Positions 8,485 through 16,572 are shown, counted from the first letter of the stretch. The stretch is 41,525 nt of DNA from Thioploca sp. (GCA_012032555.1 JAAUSR010000046.1:1-41525), one strand, 5' to 3'. Numbers and translations: made by a program. Notes: generated from the sequence alone by a model not told the origin.

Positions 8485-9753
8485 CTATCTCTCTATGGAA
8501 AATTTTCTTGGAGCGGTTATTTTGAGTATATACGCAATAACTAAGGCAGCTAGTATAGCAATCATAGGAATACTGTAAAAATGGTAACGATCATCAATTT
8601 CAGTTACGGCATGTCCAAAGGCAAAATATCCCCAGATAATCACCACCGGGTGTACTATCATTGTTAGCCATCCCTGTCGATTACCTAATAGTATAATTCC
8701 TATCAAAGCTAGCCCTAACATGGTTAACCAATATCCTTGACTAATTATCTTTAGCGGTAACAACACACCGGTTCCATAACGGGAACTAAGTCCTATTTTA
8801 TTCCAGGCTACGCCAATGGTGTCACGCATATGTAAGCGAAGTAGTTTTTTGAAACTACGAGTAACGAATTTCAGCGGTTCTTGTTTAATGTAATCAATTG
8901 CTAAAGCTTTTAGATAAGCCGAACTTTGTGCCTGGTTCATACCAGCCATTTTTTCCTTCAGTTCTGGAGGGACACTCATATGTCCACCGTAGGCATTAGG
9001 ATTGTTGCCAATCCACAATGCGACCCCGGTATTCGTAGACATGAGCACAAATTGTCCATAAAGTCGAGTATTACGGATTGACCACGGAGTAATTAATAAG
9101 GATATAATTATAAAAACAACGATAATAGCCGCAACACTTCTTAAAATTTCTCTCGTGTTAACCCAGCGAAACAACAATAATAGGAACGGAATAAACAAGG
9201 TTGCACTTCGCACATAACAAGCAGCAGCCAGGACTAATCCAACTAGCAAGGCTCTTAACCAGAGATGAGTTGGTTCATTTAACCAGATTATCAGGGCAAT
9301 TAAAAACAAAACCATAAAAAGTAGCTCACTGGACAATACGGTGGTAAATTGAATAGTGACTGGCCATAAAGTTAAAATTAAGCCCGTTAGCCAAGCTATT
9401 TGTTGATTAAACCACCTCTCTGCTAGTTGCATTGAACACCAAATAATAACTATTCCTAATACTAAATTTAAAATAATAATGGGAACATAAGTGTGACCAA
9501 ACAATCGATAAAATATTGAATAAACAAAAGACGTTCCTGGTGGCCAATGCGCAGTATGCTCGGTACTAGTCCAACCATACCCATAACCATTCGCCAGATT
9601 TTGAGCAAAGGTATCATAGGCATTACAATCTGATACCGGAACAATCGGTACTGCCACTATTGCCCATAATACGCGTAACAACAGCGCAATAAAAAGTATC
9701 CAAAAATAAAAATTGTGGGGTTTAGCTACCGGCAATAACTGAGAGAATTTCAT
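8485..9753 (-). CDS. Integral-membrane glycosyltransferase of the ArnT/PMT (GT39-like) superfamily
   Basis: About 422 residues with ten or more hydrophobic segments. The first extracytoplasmic loop holds SDCNAYDTFAQNLANGYGYG and HTAHWPPGTSFVYSIFYRLFG, the acidic-aromatic loop typical of ArnT/PMT-like enzymes that move sugars from polyprenyl phosphate to an acceptor outside the membrane. I place the start at the ATG at 9753 (MKFSQLLPVA): it is preceded by AAAGGTGG. The longer frame from 9792 would overlap the methyltransferase by 20 bases and adds a hydrophilic tail. Neighbours are a methyltransferase and a UbiA-type prenyltransferase, which suits envelope glycan or lipid-linked sugar work. 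Sugar and acceptor cannot be told. Confidence 0.75.
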   Translation of the reverse strand: MKFSQLLPVAKPHNFYFWILFIALLLRVLWAIVAVPIVPVSDCNAYDTFAQNLANGYGYGWTSTEHTAHWPPGTSFVYSIFYRLFGHTYVPIIILNLVLGIVIIWCSMQLAERWFNQQIAWLTGLILTLWPVTIQFTTVLSSELLFMVLFLIALIIWLNEPTHLWLRALLVGLVLAAACYVRSATLFIPFLLLLFRWVNTREILRSVAAIIVVFIIISLLITPWSIRNTRLYGQFVLMSTNTGVALWIGNNPNAYGGHMSVPPELKEKMAGMNQAQSSAYLKALAIDYIKQEPLKFVTRSFKKLLRLHMRDTIGVAWNKIGLSSRYGTGVLLPLKIISQGYWLTMLGLALIGIILLGNRQGWLTMIVHPVVIIWGYFAFGHAVTEIDDRYHFYSIPMIAILAALVIAYILKITAPRKFSIER

Positions 9754-9772
9754 TTGAATGCTAATTCCACCT

Positions 9773-10666
9773 TTATTCTTTGGTAAAAACAACTAGAATA
9801 GAATCAAATAAATTTAATGGAATAGTAATATGCTCCATCCATTTAAATACCGGTAAATGAAATAACCTGGGTAAATAAATATTTATTCTTTTAATGAGAT
9901 AAGGCATACTAAAATACCATTTTGGTCGTAAAACGAATAGTAACCGTAAATTGGCATTTACTAATGCTAAATTAAGGGTTTTTTGATTAAAATAACCAAT
10001 GTGAGCTATTCGATAATGCCACCAACGATATCCCATCAACCGTGCGGTTAAAGAACCAACATCTGGGGTGACTACAATACCAATACTCTCTTTTGTCATA
10101 AGTTGATGAATATTTCTAAGCAGTTCCATCGGATTAGATACATGCTCAATAACATCAATAAGGGTTATTACATCATAAGGTGGGTTAATATTCATATGAG
10201 GCAATGTACCATGATGAACTGATAATTCTCGCTCAATTGCTTTATCACAAAGCCATTTCGAAGGTTCGATTCCTTGAGCAATATAACCTAACTTCTGAGC
10301 TTCCTCTACTAAGATACCGCTACCCGCTCCAATATCAAGTAATCGTCCAGATGGACGATAAACTGATACAGTTTGCAAAATGCGGCGGGCTTGTATTGCC
10401 CTTTCAGCACGACTTGCTTCGTAATCTTTATCTTCAAGTTGCTCATAGAAATTTAAAACTTGCTCTAAGCCATTACATTGTCTGAATCCACATTCTTGAC
10501 ATTGATAAATTGAGCCAGTTTGACCATAGTGAGCATCTGTTATCCTGAACATACTTGATGATAGAGGTATGCCTCGAATAGATTCTCGTAAAATAAATTG
10601 CCGGGTTGATCCACACACCCAACACAAGTAATTTTGGTTAGAATTAGAACTATTTTCTGTGATCAC
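9773..10666 (-). CDS. SAM-dependent methyltransferase with N-terminal zinc-ribbon-like segment
   Basis: A 297-residue protein. Residues about 15-65 carry paired cysteines (CWVCG and CQECGFRQC), resembling the metal-binding head of sugar C-methyltransferase-like proteins. The class I methyltransferase core follows: GRLLDIGAGSGILVEEAQKLG (motif I, near 105-125), GIEPSKW, and DVITLIDVIEHVSNPMELL (near 165-185). A C-terminal part of about 90 residues is hydrophobic-rich. It probably methylates a sugar or lipid-linked intermediate. It lies in the same minus-strand run as the glycosyltransferase (20-base gap to the preferred start) and the prenyltransferase upstream. The family is secure, the substrate is not. 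Confidence 0.85.
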   Translation of the reverse strand: MITENSSNSNQNYLCWVCGSTRQFILRESIRGIPLSSSMFRITDAHYGQTGSIYQCQECGFRQCNGLEQVLNFYEQLEDKDYEASRAERAIQARRILQTVSVYRPSGRLLDIGAGSGILVEEAQKLGYIAQGIEPSKWLCDKAIERELSVHHGTLPHMNINPPYDVITLIDVIEHVSNPMELLRNIHQLMTKESIGIVVTPDVGSLTARLMGYRWWHYRIAHIGYFNQKTLNLALVNANLRLLFVLRPKWYFSMPYLIKRINIYLPRLFHLPVFKWMEHITIPLNLFDSILVVFTKE

Positions 10667-10728
10667 GGGTCTTATTTTTATTAAACAAAATAATAATGCC
10701 GATTAACCTTCACTATCTGACCTAAAAT

Positions 10729-10971
10729 TTAGTCAAAATTCTTGGTTAAGAAAAAATGTAGCCAGGGAATTTTAATATAAATTAATAAAAACAAAACAAC
10801 AGACAATATTAATATAAATAACATAAAACGCTTTTCTTTATACAGTTTTTCTGGATACTGAACCGGGGAATTTTCTCTAAGGCCAATTTGTAAGTACCAA
10901 GTGAACAGTAAAGCCAACAAGGGAAAACTTAAGAGCAGTTCTATTCGATGCTTTATCAAGAAAATGCCCAA
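10729..10971 (-). CDS. C-terminal part of the UbiA-family prenyltransferase, in the shifted frame
   Basis: Up to 80 residues rich in membrane-helix sequence (IELLLSFPLLALLFTWYLQI, then FMLFILILSVVLFLLIYIK), as expected for the last two helices of a UbiA-type enzyme. It overlaps the main frame by 95 bases and has no ribosome binding site of its own. Skipping one T in the run read as CTTTCTTTTTGGG on the minus strand joins both frames into one protein of about 335-340 residues, a normal length. I read it as one gene broken by an indel or a sequencing error rather than as a separate gene. Confidence 0.65.
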   Translation of the reverse strand: MGIFLIKHRIELLLSFPLLALLFTWYLQIGLRENSPVQYPEKLYKEKRFMLFILILSVVLFLLIYIKIPWLHFFLTKNFD

Positions 10972-11758
10972 AAAGAAAGTAGCTGATAAGCATAGAAAAG
11001 ATAGATATGAGTAAATTTTGCTCAGTGTAATGTTTAAAAGATTTACGATATAAACCCGCTAGTTGATGATCATTGATAAAGCGGTATTCTGCAAAACGTT
11101 TAGTCCCCATTAAAAATGCTCCCCCCATCCAGTAAGCCACTAACATACTTGAAGGGGGTAGAATGGTTGGTACGAAAATAAACCAGCCTAAAGCAAAGCG
11201 AATAGGATTATTAATTGATTCAGATAGCACATCAAGATAAATTTTATCCTTCGTCCGAATAGGCTCCACATTATATAATAAGCCCATGATTAACAATAAT
11301 AATTCACAAAGTAAAAACGAAATATTGATGTAATACGCCATCAATAAACCCATGATGGCCAAGATAACATATTCTAGATAAACAATTTTGACTGAAAGAT
11401 TTTTTACCACCGCCGGACGATGTTTTTTAATGGGGTGAAATTTATCGAATTGAGCATCTAACCATTCATTAATCACGTAGTTTGCAGAAGCAATCAGACA
11501 AGTTGCCAGCACCCCAACAAGTATTGTGAAGCCCAACTCCCAACTAAGCGTAATATCAAAGTACAATAGGGCGAAGATAATTCCTGGCAACATAAATATG
11601 TTTTTAAACCAATGGTCGATGCGGATAATAGCGATATATCCTTCTAGATTGTCTATAGTCTGCAAATACATTTCTTGTATTGATTTAAAAGAGAAAAAAG
11701 GGGAGCTATTGATAACGAGATGCGAGGTAAAAATCGGCAAGATATTTCTTAAGTTCAT
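10877..11758 (-). CDS. UbiA-family prenyltransferase (DPPR-synthase-like), main part, frameshifted at its 3' end
   Basis: The frame encodes 293 residues, the first ~260 of which look genuine. Marks: IRIDHWFKNIFMLPGI near 45-60 and ANYVINEWLDAQFDKFHPIK followed by KHRP near 90-115. This is the Asp-rich prenyl-diphosphate motif in the HP-x-K-x-x-RP form seen in decaprenyl-phosphate phosphoribosyltransferase-like UbiA proteins. Several membrane helices follow. After SMLISYF the frame runs into an unlikely tail, while the frame at 10729-10971 continues naturally (FFLGIFLIKHRIELLLSF), so the gene has a +1 indel at the T-rich stretch near 10975-10985. TTAGGA about ten bases before the ATG at 11758 supports the start. 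The likely substrate is polyprenyl phosphate plus a phosphorylated sugar; that is inference. Confidence 0.8.
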   Translation of the reverse strand: MNLRNILPIFTSHLVINSSPFFSFKSIQEMYLQTIDNLEGYIAIIRIDHWFKNIFMLPGIIFALLYFDITLSWELGFTILVGVLATCLIASANYVINEWLDAQFDKFHPIKKHRPAVVKNLSVKIVYLEYVILAIMGLLMAYYINISFLLCELLLLIMGLLYNVEPIRTKDKIYLDVLSESINNPIRFALGWFIFVPTILPPSSMLVAYWMGGAFLMGTKRFAEYRFINDHQLAGLYRKSFKHYTEQNLLISIFSMLISYFLFGHFLDKASNRTALKFSLVGFTVHLVLTNWP

Positions 11759-11977
11759 AACTAATTATCCTAACCCACATGAGAATATTCAAAAAAGGAA
11801 CTACTCAATTCGGATTGTAATAAAACTAGCATTTTACTACAATCTTTAATCTTTTTTAAAAATCAGATAGTATTAAAATTTATTCAAATTTTCAAGTTGA
11901 AAAAAGCGTGTGACCAACCAATCAAACTGTCAGATTATATTTTATAATGATAGATACACAACTTAGCCAGTATCCTA

Positions 11978-12262
11978 TCAAAGCAATGCTTTACTGATTT
12001 CTTCCCATTCTTGCTCTAGAGAACTCATTGGCATAGTTTGGTTAGCTTGAGAATACCAATAGGCCGCATTAGAAAGATCACCTTCTTTGCGGTGTAAATA
12101 AGCATGTACCCATGCCCCAGTGGTATCATTAACTGATTGAGCCAAACGATGAGCAATATCCCATCGACCTTTAGCATCCTGCCATAATGCTTGTAATACC
12201 TTACTTATTTGTGGTGGTGGGGTTTCTTCCGATAAAGAATTTTTAAATTCGGCTAAAGTCAT
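11978..12262 (-). CDS. Conserved hypothetical protein, 94 residues
   Basis: A small soluble protein with tryptophan-rich, helical-looking sequence (ALWQDAKGRWDIAHRLAQ, then WVHAYLHRKEGDLSNAAYWY). I have seen this HA-x-LHRKEGD-x-x-NA-x-YWY pattern in uncharacterised proteobacterial proteins; it resembles a single helical repeat of the TPR kind. The start is supported by GGAG six bases before the ATG. It is transcribed away from the PfkB gene, sharing an AT-rich promoter region of about 110 bases. Function unknown. Confidence 0.75.
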   Translation of the reverse strand: MTLAEFKNSLSEETPPPQISKVLQALWQDAKGRWDIAHRLAQSVNDTTGAWVHAYLHRKEGDLSNAAYWYSQANQTMPMSSLEQEWEEISKALL

Positions 12263-12374
12263 CAGTTACTCCATTTTAACTAGGCGATTTATAATACAAT
12301 AAGATAATAGGATTACCTACTATCATTTACTTTTTGATAGAATCTCCAATTCATTTTTTTTAGAGAACCCAAAA

Positions 12375-13319
12375 ATGTCTGCTTTAATTTGTGGCTCTTT
12401 TGCTTTTGATACCATTATGGTATTCAATGATAAGTTTAAACACCATATTTTGCCGGAGCAAGTACATATCATTAATGTTTCTTTCTTAGTACCCGATTTG
12501 CGTCGTGAGTTTGGTGGTTGTGCTGGTAATATTGCCTATAATTTAAAGTTATTAGGTGGCGAGCCATTACCAATGGGTACAGTCGGTATGGATTTTAGCC
12601 CTTATGCGGACTGGCTAGATAGTTGTGAAATTGCCCGTACTTATATTACTACCATTAACCACTCTTATACTGCGCAAGCTTTTATCACCACGGATATGGA
12701 TGATAACCAAATTACCGCCTTTCATCCTGGTGCTATGAATTTTTCCCATTATAATCAGGTTTCTCAAGCACCAGGTATTACAATTGGAATTGTTTCTCCC
12801 GACGGGCGAGAAGGAATGATCCAACATGCCCGGGAATTTACCGACGCGGCTATTCCTTTTATCTTTGATCCCGGTCAGGGCATGACCCTGTTTGATGGTA
12901 ATGATATTTTGCAATTTATTGAGCAAGCAACCTGGGTTATTGTCAACGATTATGAATGGCAATTAATGCACGAACGGACTAATTTATCAGAACAGCAAGT
13001 TGCCCAACGTGTCCAAGCGCTGATTGTTACTAAAGGTGCTGAAGGAGCGGTCATTTATACTGCGGAGACCACCTATCAAATTCCCAGTGCCCAACCACAC
13101 GCAGCTAATGATCCAACTGGGTGCGGTGATGCTTTTCGTGGTGGACTATTGTATGGTTTGATGAAAGATATTGATTGGGAGACCACAGGACGAATTGCCT
13201 CGTTATTGGGTGCCATTAAAATTGAACATCACGGTACTCAAAACCATACGTTTACCTTAGAAGAATTTAAACATCGTTTTAAGAAAAATTTTGATTATAC
13301 TTTACTCTTACCTTCTTAA
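12375..13319 (+). CDS. PfkB/ribokinase-family carbohydrate or nucleoside kinase, intact motifs
   Basis: A 314-residue kinase of the adenosine-kinase/ribokinase family, which phosphorylates a sugar or nucleoside hydroxyl with ATP. The first family signature is seen as EFGGCAGNIAYNLKLLGG (residues 45-62). Other conserved segments are FDPGQ (164-168), VNDYEW (190-195), VTKGAEGA (218-225) and the active-site motif DPTGCGDAF (246-254), in which D252 is the predicted catalytic base and the preceding glycines form the anion hole. A near-identical-length paralogue follows 83 bases downstream on the same strand. The ribosome binding site is weak (AGAG). Substrate not determinable, but adenosine-like or ribose-like is reasonable. 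Confidence 0.9.
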   Translation: MSALICGSFAFDTIMVFNDKFKHHILPEQVHIINVSFLVPDLRREFGGCAGNIAYNLKLLGGEPLPMGTVGMDFSPYADWLDSCEIARTYITTINHSYTAQAFITTDMDDNQITAFHPGAMNFSHYNQVSQAPGITIGIVSPDGREGMIQHAREFTDAAIPFIFDPGQGMTLFDGNDILQFIEQATWVIVNDYEWQLMHERTNLSEQQVAQRVQALIVTKGAEGAVIYTAETTYQIPSAQPHAANDPTGCGDAFRGGLLYGLMKDIDWETTGRIASLLGAIKIEHHGTQNHTFTLEEFKHRFKKNFDYTLLLPS

Positions 13320-13402
13320 TTCGCCACTCCATAACTGGTTCAGTGAGTTGTGACTGACGATTAACGCAAAATTCTAATTCTATTCAGTTGAGAAATATTT
13401 CC

Positions 13403-14344
13403 ATGTCAGCCTTAATTTGTGGTTCTCTTACTTACGATACCATTATGGAATTTCAGGATAAATTTAAACAGGCTATCTTTCCTGAGCCAACCCAACGTCT
13501 TAATGCTTATTTCACCGTTCCCGATTTACGCCGTCAATTTGGTGGTAGTGCCGGCAATATTTCTTATAACCTCAAAATGCTTGGGCTTGAACCCTTGCCG
13601 CTAGCTACAGTGGGTATGGATTTTGGTCCGTATGCTGAATGGCTAGATAGCTGTGAGATTAAATCAGACTATTTACTTACCATTGAACATAGTTACACTG
13701 CTCAAACTTTCATTACTCTCGATGTTGATGGTAATCAAATTTTAGCGTTCCATCCTGGCGCCATGAGCTTTTCGTTTACTAATCGTATCGATCAAACCCA
13801 AACTATTCAGTTAGCTACTATTGCATACGATAGTCGTGAAGGAATGATAACACATGCCTTGCAATTAGCTGAACTTGGAATCCCTTTTGTTTTTGCCCCA
13901 GCACAAAGTATTACTGAATTTGACGGTGACGATTTGCTAAGCTTTATCGAACAAGCGAACTGGATATTAGTTAATCAAATGGAATGGCAATGGTTGGCAC
14001 AGCAAACTCACTTAACCTCACAACAAGTTGCTCAACGCGTTCAAGCTTTGATTATTACTCAATCGTTCGAAGAAGGAGTACTTATTTATACTCAAGATAC
14101 TTATTATCAAATTCCTGGTGCTAAAGCCCAAGCAATCCATGATACAGCCGGTTGTGAAGATGCCTTTTGTGCTGGGTTACTCTATGGATTGCTTAAAGAT
14201 ATTGATTGGGAAACGACTGGAAGAATTGCGACTCTGATGAGTACTATAACAATAGAACACCATGGTACACAAAATCATCAATTAAACTGGAATAATTTCA
14301 AAACGCGTTTTAAGAAGCACTTTGGCTATGCACTATTAGTGTGA
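13403..14344 (+). CDS. Degenerate PfkB-family paralogue, possible pseudokinase
   Basis: A 313-residue tandem paralogue of the preceding kinase, aligned end to end without a gap in most parts. I choose the ATG at 13403 because it reproduces the start MSALICGS of the first copy; a frame from the TTG at 13388 adds five residues. The fold-level motif is kept (QFGGSAGNISYNLKMLG), but others are altered: FDPGQ becomes FAPAQ, VNDYEW becomes VNQMEW, VTKGAEGA becomes ITQSFEEG, and the active-site DPTGCGDAF becomes DTAGCEDAF. The catalytic aspartate remains, but a glycine of the anion hole is now glutamate. The frame is intact over its whole length, which argues for retained function, perhaps as a regulatory or binding partner. 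It ends base to base against fur. Confidence 0.85.
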   Translation: MSALICGSLTYDTIMEFQDKFKQAIFPEPTQRLNAYFTVPDLRRQFGGSAGNISYNLKMLGLEPLPLATVGMDFGPYAEWLDSCEIKSDYLLTIEHSYTAQTFITLDVDGNQILAFHPGAMSFSFTNRIDQTQTIQLATIAYDSREGMITHALQLAELGIPFVFAPAQSITEFDGDDLLSFIEQANWILVNQMEWQWLAQQTHLTSQQVAQRVQALIITQSFEEGVLIYTQDTYYQIPGAKAQAIHDTAGCEDAFCAGLLYGLLKDIDWETTGRIATLMSTITIEHHGTQNHQLNWNNFKTRFKKHFGYALLV

Positions 14345-14770
14345 TCATTTCAATCGTTTTTGTCGTTGACACTGGGGACAAATACCATAAATATATAAGT
14401 AATGTTCTGTGATTTCAAAGTGATGTTGTTGAGCAATGGTGCATTGTTGTCTTTCGATGATTTCATCAACAAATTCGACTATTTTTCCACATTTGATACA
14501 AACAAGATGATCATGATGATAACCTTCGTTGAGTTCAAATACCGATAAACCACCTTCAAAATGATGACGCAAAACCAATCCAGCTGATTCAAATTGAGTC
14601 AACACCCGATATACGGTTGCTAAACCAACATCTTCCCCAATCTCTAATAATGCTTTATAAACCTCTTCAGCAGTCATATGCTGTTGAGGATTTTTTTCTA
14701 AGAGCTGCAGTATTCTTAATCGTGGTAAAGTTGCTTTTAAGCCGGCTTTCTTTAAATCTTGGCTCTCCAT
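14345..14770 (-). CDS. fur: Ferric uptake regulator
   Basis: A 141-residue Fur repressor: an N-terminal winged helix (LKKAGLKATLPRLRILQLLE, then VGLATVYRVLTQFESAGLV) and a C-terminal dimerisation domain with metal ligands (YHHDHLVCIKCGKIVEFVD, then GICPQCQRQ). Metal-bound Fur represses iron-uptake genes. The length is slightly short of E. coli Fur. It is divergent from bamE, the usual gammaproteobacterial arrangement, with 139 bases between start codons. Its stop codon abuts that of the PfkB paralogue, the two stops forming the palindrome TGATCA. Secure. Confidence 0.97.
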   Translation of the reverse strand: MESQDLKKAGLKATLPRLRILQLLEKNPQQHMTAEEVYKALLEIGEDVGLATVYRVLTQFESAGLVLRHHFEGGLSVFELNEGYHHDHLVCIKCGKIVEFVDEIIERQQCTIAQQHHFEITEHYLYIYGICPQCQRQKRLK

Positions 14771-14875
14771 GATAGTGCCTTTTATAGTAACCCATTATTA
14801 TTGTTCATGATATTTTAATTTGCTTTAGTGAAGTCATTTCTCGTCATTTCGTGAGTTTTTATTGCAATTACGTTA

Positions 14876-14890
14876 TGATAATGACTTTCA
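14876..14890 (+). promoter_or_regulatory. Candidate Fur box upstream of bamE
   Basis: TGATAATGACTTTCA matches the 7-1-7 Fur consensus TGATAAT-N-ATTATCA at 12 of 14 defined positions by eye. It lies 20 bases before the bamE ATG and about 106 bases before fur. This is motif matching only; autoregulation of the divergent promoter region is a plausible but unproven role. Confidence 0.3.
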
Positions 14891-14909
14891 AAGTCGAGAT
14901 TGGGAAGTC

Positions 14910-15290
14910 ATGATGGATAAAATTTTCCTTATAATTTTTTTAGGTATGAATTTATTCATATCGGCTTGTGCAGTTTATAAAGTTGATATTCAACAAGGCA
15001 ATGTAGTAACACAAGCCATGCTTGATCAACTTGAATTGTTTATGCCTGCTAAAAAAGTACGTTTTATCATGGGCACGCCACTGATAGTTGACGTATTTCA
15101 TCAACGACGTTGGGATTATCTTTATAGTTTTCAAGCAGGTAGAGAGGATCGCGTTCAACGTCACATTGCTTTATTTTTTGATGATAAAGATCGTCTTATC
15201 AAACTAACCGGTGATATTAAAGTCGGCACACGTCGAACACAACAACATCACCTTCCCCACGACGAGGTAGATGAACAGCCCATTTTGTAA
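14910..15290 (+). CDS. bamE: Outer membrane assembly lipoprotein BamE (SmpA/OmlA)
   Basis: About 126 residues from the ATG at 14910 (or the next codon, 14913). The N-terminus is a lipoprotein signal with lipobox FISAC, so the cysteine would be lipidated and the protein anchored in the outer membrane. The body has the SmpA/OmlA features: [45 protein letters not shown] and [17 protein letters not shown]. BamE is a small subunit of the Bam complex that folds outer membrane beta-barrels. A longer frame from 14862 would put a hydrophilic extension before the signal and is unlikely; GGGA sits a few bases before the chosen ATG. Divergent from fur and convergent with rnfH, a conserved neighbourhood. 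Confidence 0.93.
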   Translation: MMDKIFLIIFLGMNLFISACAVYKVDIQQGNVVTQAMLDQLELFMPAKKVRFIMGTPLIVDVFHQRRWDYLYSFQAGREDRVQRHIALFFDDKDRLIKLTGDIKVGTRRTQQHHLPHDEVDEQPIL

Positions 15291-15336
15291 CATAAAGCGG
15301 GTTATTGAAATAATCGAACGGCTTAAAAGTTATTTT

Positions 15337-15645
15337 TTAACTACCTTTTCTCATTAATTTACCCTGAGCCGCTCGTTGCTGGCGAATCTTTTGGAGATCC
15401 GCAATCAACGGTCGATAAATCTCAATCCGGTCACCTTCACGGAGTAAAGTATTCAAAGTACAGATTCTACTGAAAATACCAACTTTATTTTGGGTTAAAT
15501 CAATTTCAGGAAATAAATGTAATATATTTGATATTTCAATAGCTTGCTTTATATTAGTTCCTTGGGCTACCGTTAGCGGAATAATCATTTGTTCCTCCGC
15601 TTTAGCGTAAGCGACTTCAACCCGTATCGTACTAAAACTTACCAT
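15337..15645 (-). CDS. rnfH: RnfH family ubiquitin-like protein (UPF0125)
   Basis: About 102 residues starting MVSFSTIRVEVAYAKAEEQ. Conserved features are EVAYA, VAQGTNIKQAIEISNIL, NKVGIFSRICTLNTLLREGDRIEIYRPL and the basic tail. RnfH has a beta-grasp fold; it is found with RatA in a two-gene operon. I choose the ATG at 15645, which overlaps the end of ratA by 14 bases and fits the usual family start; a longer frame from 15678 overlaps more and adds atypical residues. The gene ends 46 bases from the end of bamE, facing it. Confidence 0.9.
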   Translation of the reverse strand: MVSFSTIRVEVAYAKAEEQMIIPLTVAQGTNIKQAIEISNILHLFPEIDLTQNKVGIFSRICTLNTLLREGDRIEIYRPLIADLQKIRQQRAAQGKLMRKGS

Positions 15646-16069
15646 ATAATTCATTCGCACGTTGTACAAAAGCATCAACTAAACTATTCACAATTTTGCT
15701 AAAAATTGGCCCTAGGCTCAAACGAAGCAATTGATTAGAAATTTCAAACTCCATCGTTAAAGAAATTTTACATCCTTCTTCTCCCAGAGGTTGAAAAGTC
15801 CACTGTCCTTGTAATTGACTAAAAGGACCTTCCAATAAATGAATTTCAATCGATTCATCGCGTTTAATCACATTAGTTGTCGTAAATGATTTTTCTAAGC
15901 CAACACCACCCATCGTGATGGTAGCCACGATTTGAGAAGGCGTTTGGGACAATATTGTTGTCGACTTACACCAAGGTAAAAACTGAGGATAAGCATCAAT
16001 ATCATTAACTAAAGTAAACATGTCGTGGGAGCGATAAGGAACTAAAGCTGTTTTATGAATATGGATCAC
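15632..16069 (-). CDS. ratA: RatA/COQ10-type START-domain protein
   Basis: A 145-residue protein of the polyketide cyclase/START family. Marks: VPYRSHDMFTLVNDIDAYPQFLPWC at residues 11-35, then RLSLGPIFSKIVNSLVDAFV near the C-terminus, a long helix. Members bind ubiquinone-like ligands (COQ10) and the E. coli protein is reported to interfere with ribosomal subunit joining (RatA). It overlaps rnfH and is surely co-transcribed. In many gammaproteobacteria smpB lies divergently upstream; here that place holds only debris. Confidence 0.92.
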   Translation of the reverse strand: MIHIHKTALVPYRSHDMFTLVNDIDAYPQFLPWCKSTTILSQTPSQIVATITMGGVGLEKSFTTTNVIKRDESIEIHLLEGPFSQLQGQWTFQPLGEEGCKISLTMEFEISNQLLRLSLGPIFSKIVNSLVDAFVQRANELYGKF

Positions 16070-16277
16070 GAAAATACACCAATTGCATTTAGAAATATTA
16101 AGCCTATACCATTTATTAGGATAAGTACACGTTAAAAATCCAAGATATATTTTATAGTAGGTAATGGCGGTGCTATAATCTATGTTTGGTGAGCATTTTT
16201 AAATGAAGTAAATTTCTTCTTCATCGCTTTGTTTAACATGCCAATTTCTTGATTATTTGGCATCAACCAGATATTAA
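16070..16277. other. Gap upstream of ratA
   Basis: AT-rich DNA. It has a TATAAT-like hexamer on the plus strand near 16171 and a 7-bp inverted repeat ATGCCAA/TTGGCAT (16238-16244, 16257-16263). smpB, often found here divergent from ratA, is absent. No gene seen. Confidence 0.4.
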
Positions 16278-16490
16278 CTCGATGATATTTATTATCTGAA
16301 ACCTGGATTAACGGATGCAGCAACTAAAATTTATTCCCATGCCGTTAAGCTAGCCGCTAAAGAAACTAAACTTCACCTCGCCCATTTTCCGTCCGAGTGT
16401 CCCTATTCCGAAGCATTTAATTTTTGCTACGCTCTGTTTGCTGTACCTAGAAGATTGTCGGGTTACGCCCGGTTAACCCGACCTACTTGA
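16278..16490 (+). pseudogene. Remnant of a DUF29-family protein (C-terminal end)
   Basis: A plus-strand frame open between two stops, without a start codon, reads LKPGLTDAATKIYSHAVKL and then AAKETKLHLAHFPSECPYSEA. The pattern A-x-x-x-A-x-x-ET-x-L-x-x-x-x-FP-x-x-CPY is how I remember the C-terminus of DUF29 proteins, common in cyanobacteria and Beggiatoa-like bacteria. The true C-terminus should end soon after CPY; here the frame runs on into a palindromic element (16457-16486) and stops at 16490. Upstream parts of the domain are missing. I judge it a decayed fragment; the family call is from memory of the motif. Confidence 0.5.
16457..16486. repeat. GTCGGGTTA palindrome
   Basis: GTCGGGTTA (16457-16465) pairs perfectly with TAACCCGAC (16474-16482) around an 8-base loop, and CTAC follows. 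On the minus strand it begins GTAGGTCGGGTTAA, fitting the GTAGG-ended family. It lies downstream of ftsX. Confidence 0.6.
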
Positions 16491-16538
16491 CTTACCAGGG
16501 AAGAACCATGCTTAAGTTAATAGCCGTAGGCTAGCCAA

Positions 16539-16570
16539 GTAGAATGCGTTAGCAAAGCGTCACACACCCT
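16539..16570. repeat. GTAGAATGCGTTAGC-type palindrome arm at the ftsX 3' end
   Basis: Begins GTAGAATGCGTTAGCAAAGCG and ends CACACCCT, a degenerate member of the GTAGG palindrome family. It ends two bases before the ftsX stop codon, so it forms the immediate 3' end of the ftsYEX run. Confidence 0.45.
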
Positions 16571-16572
16571 TT

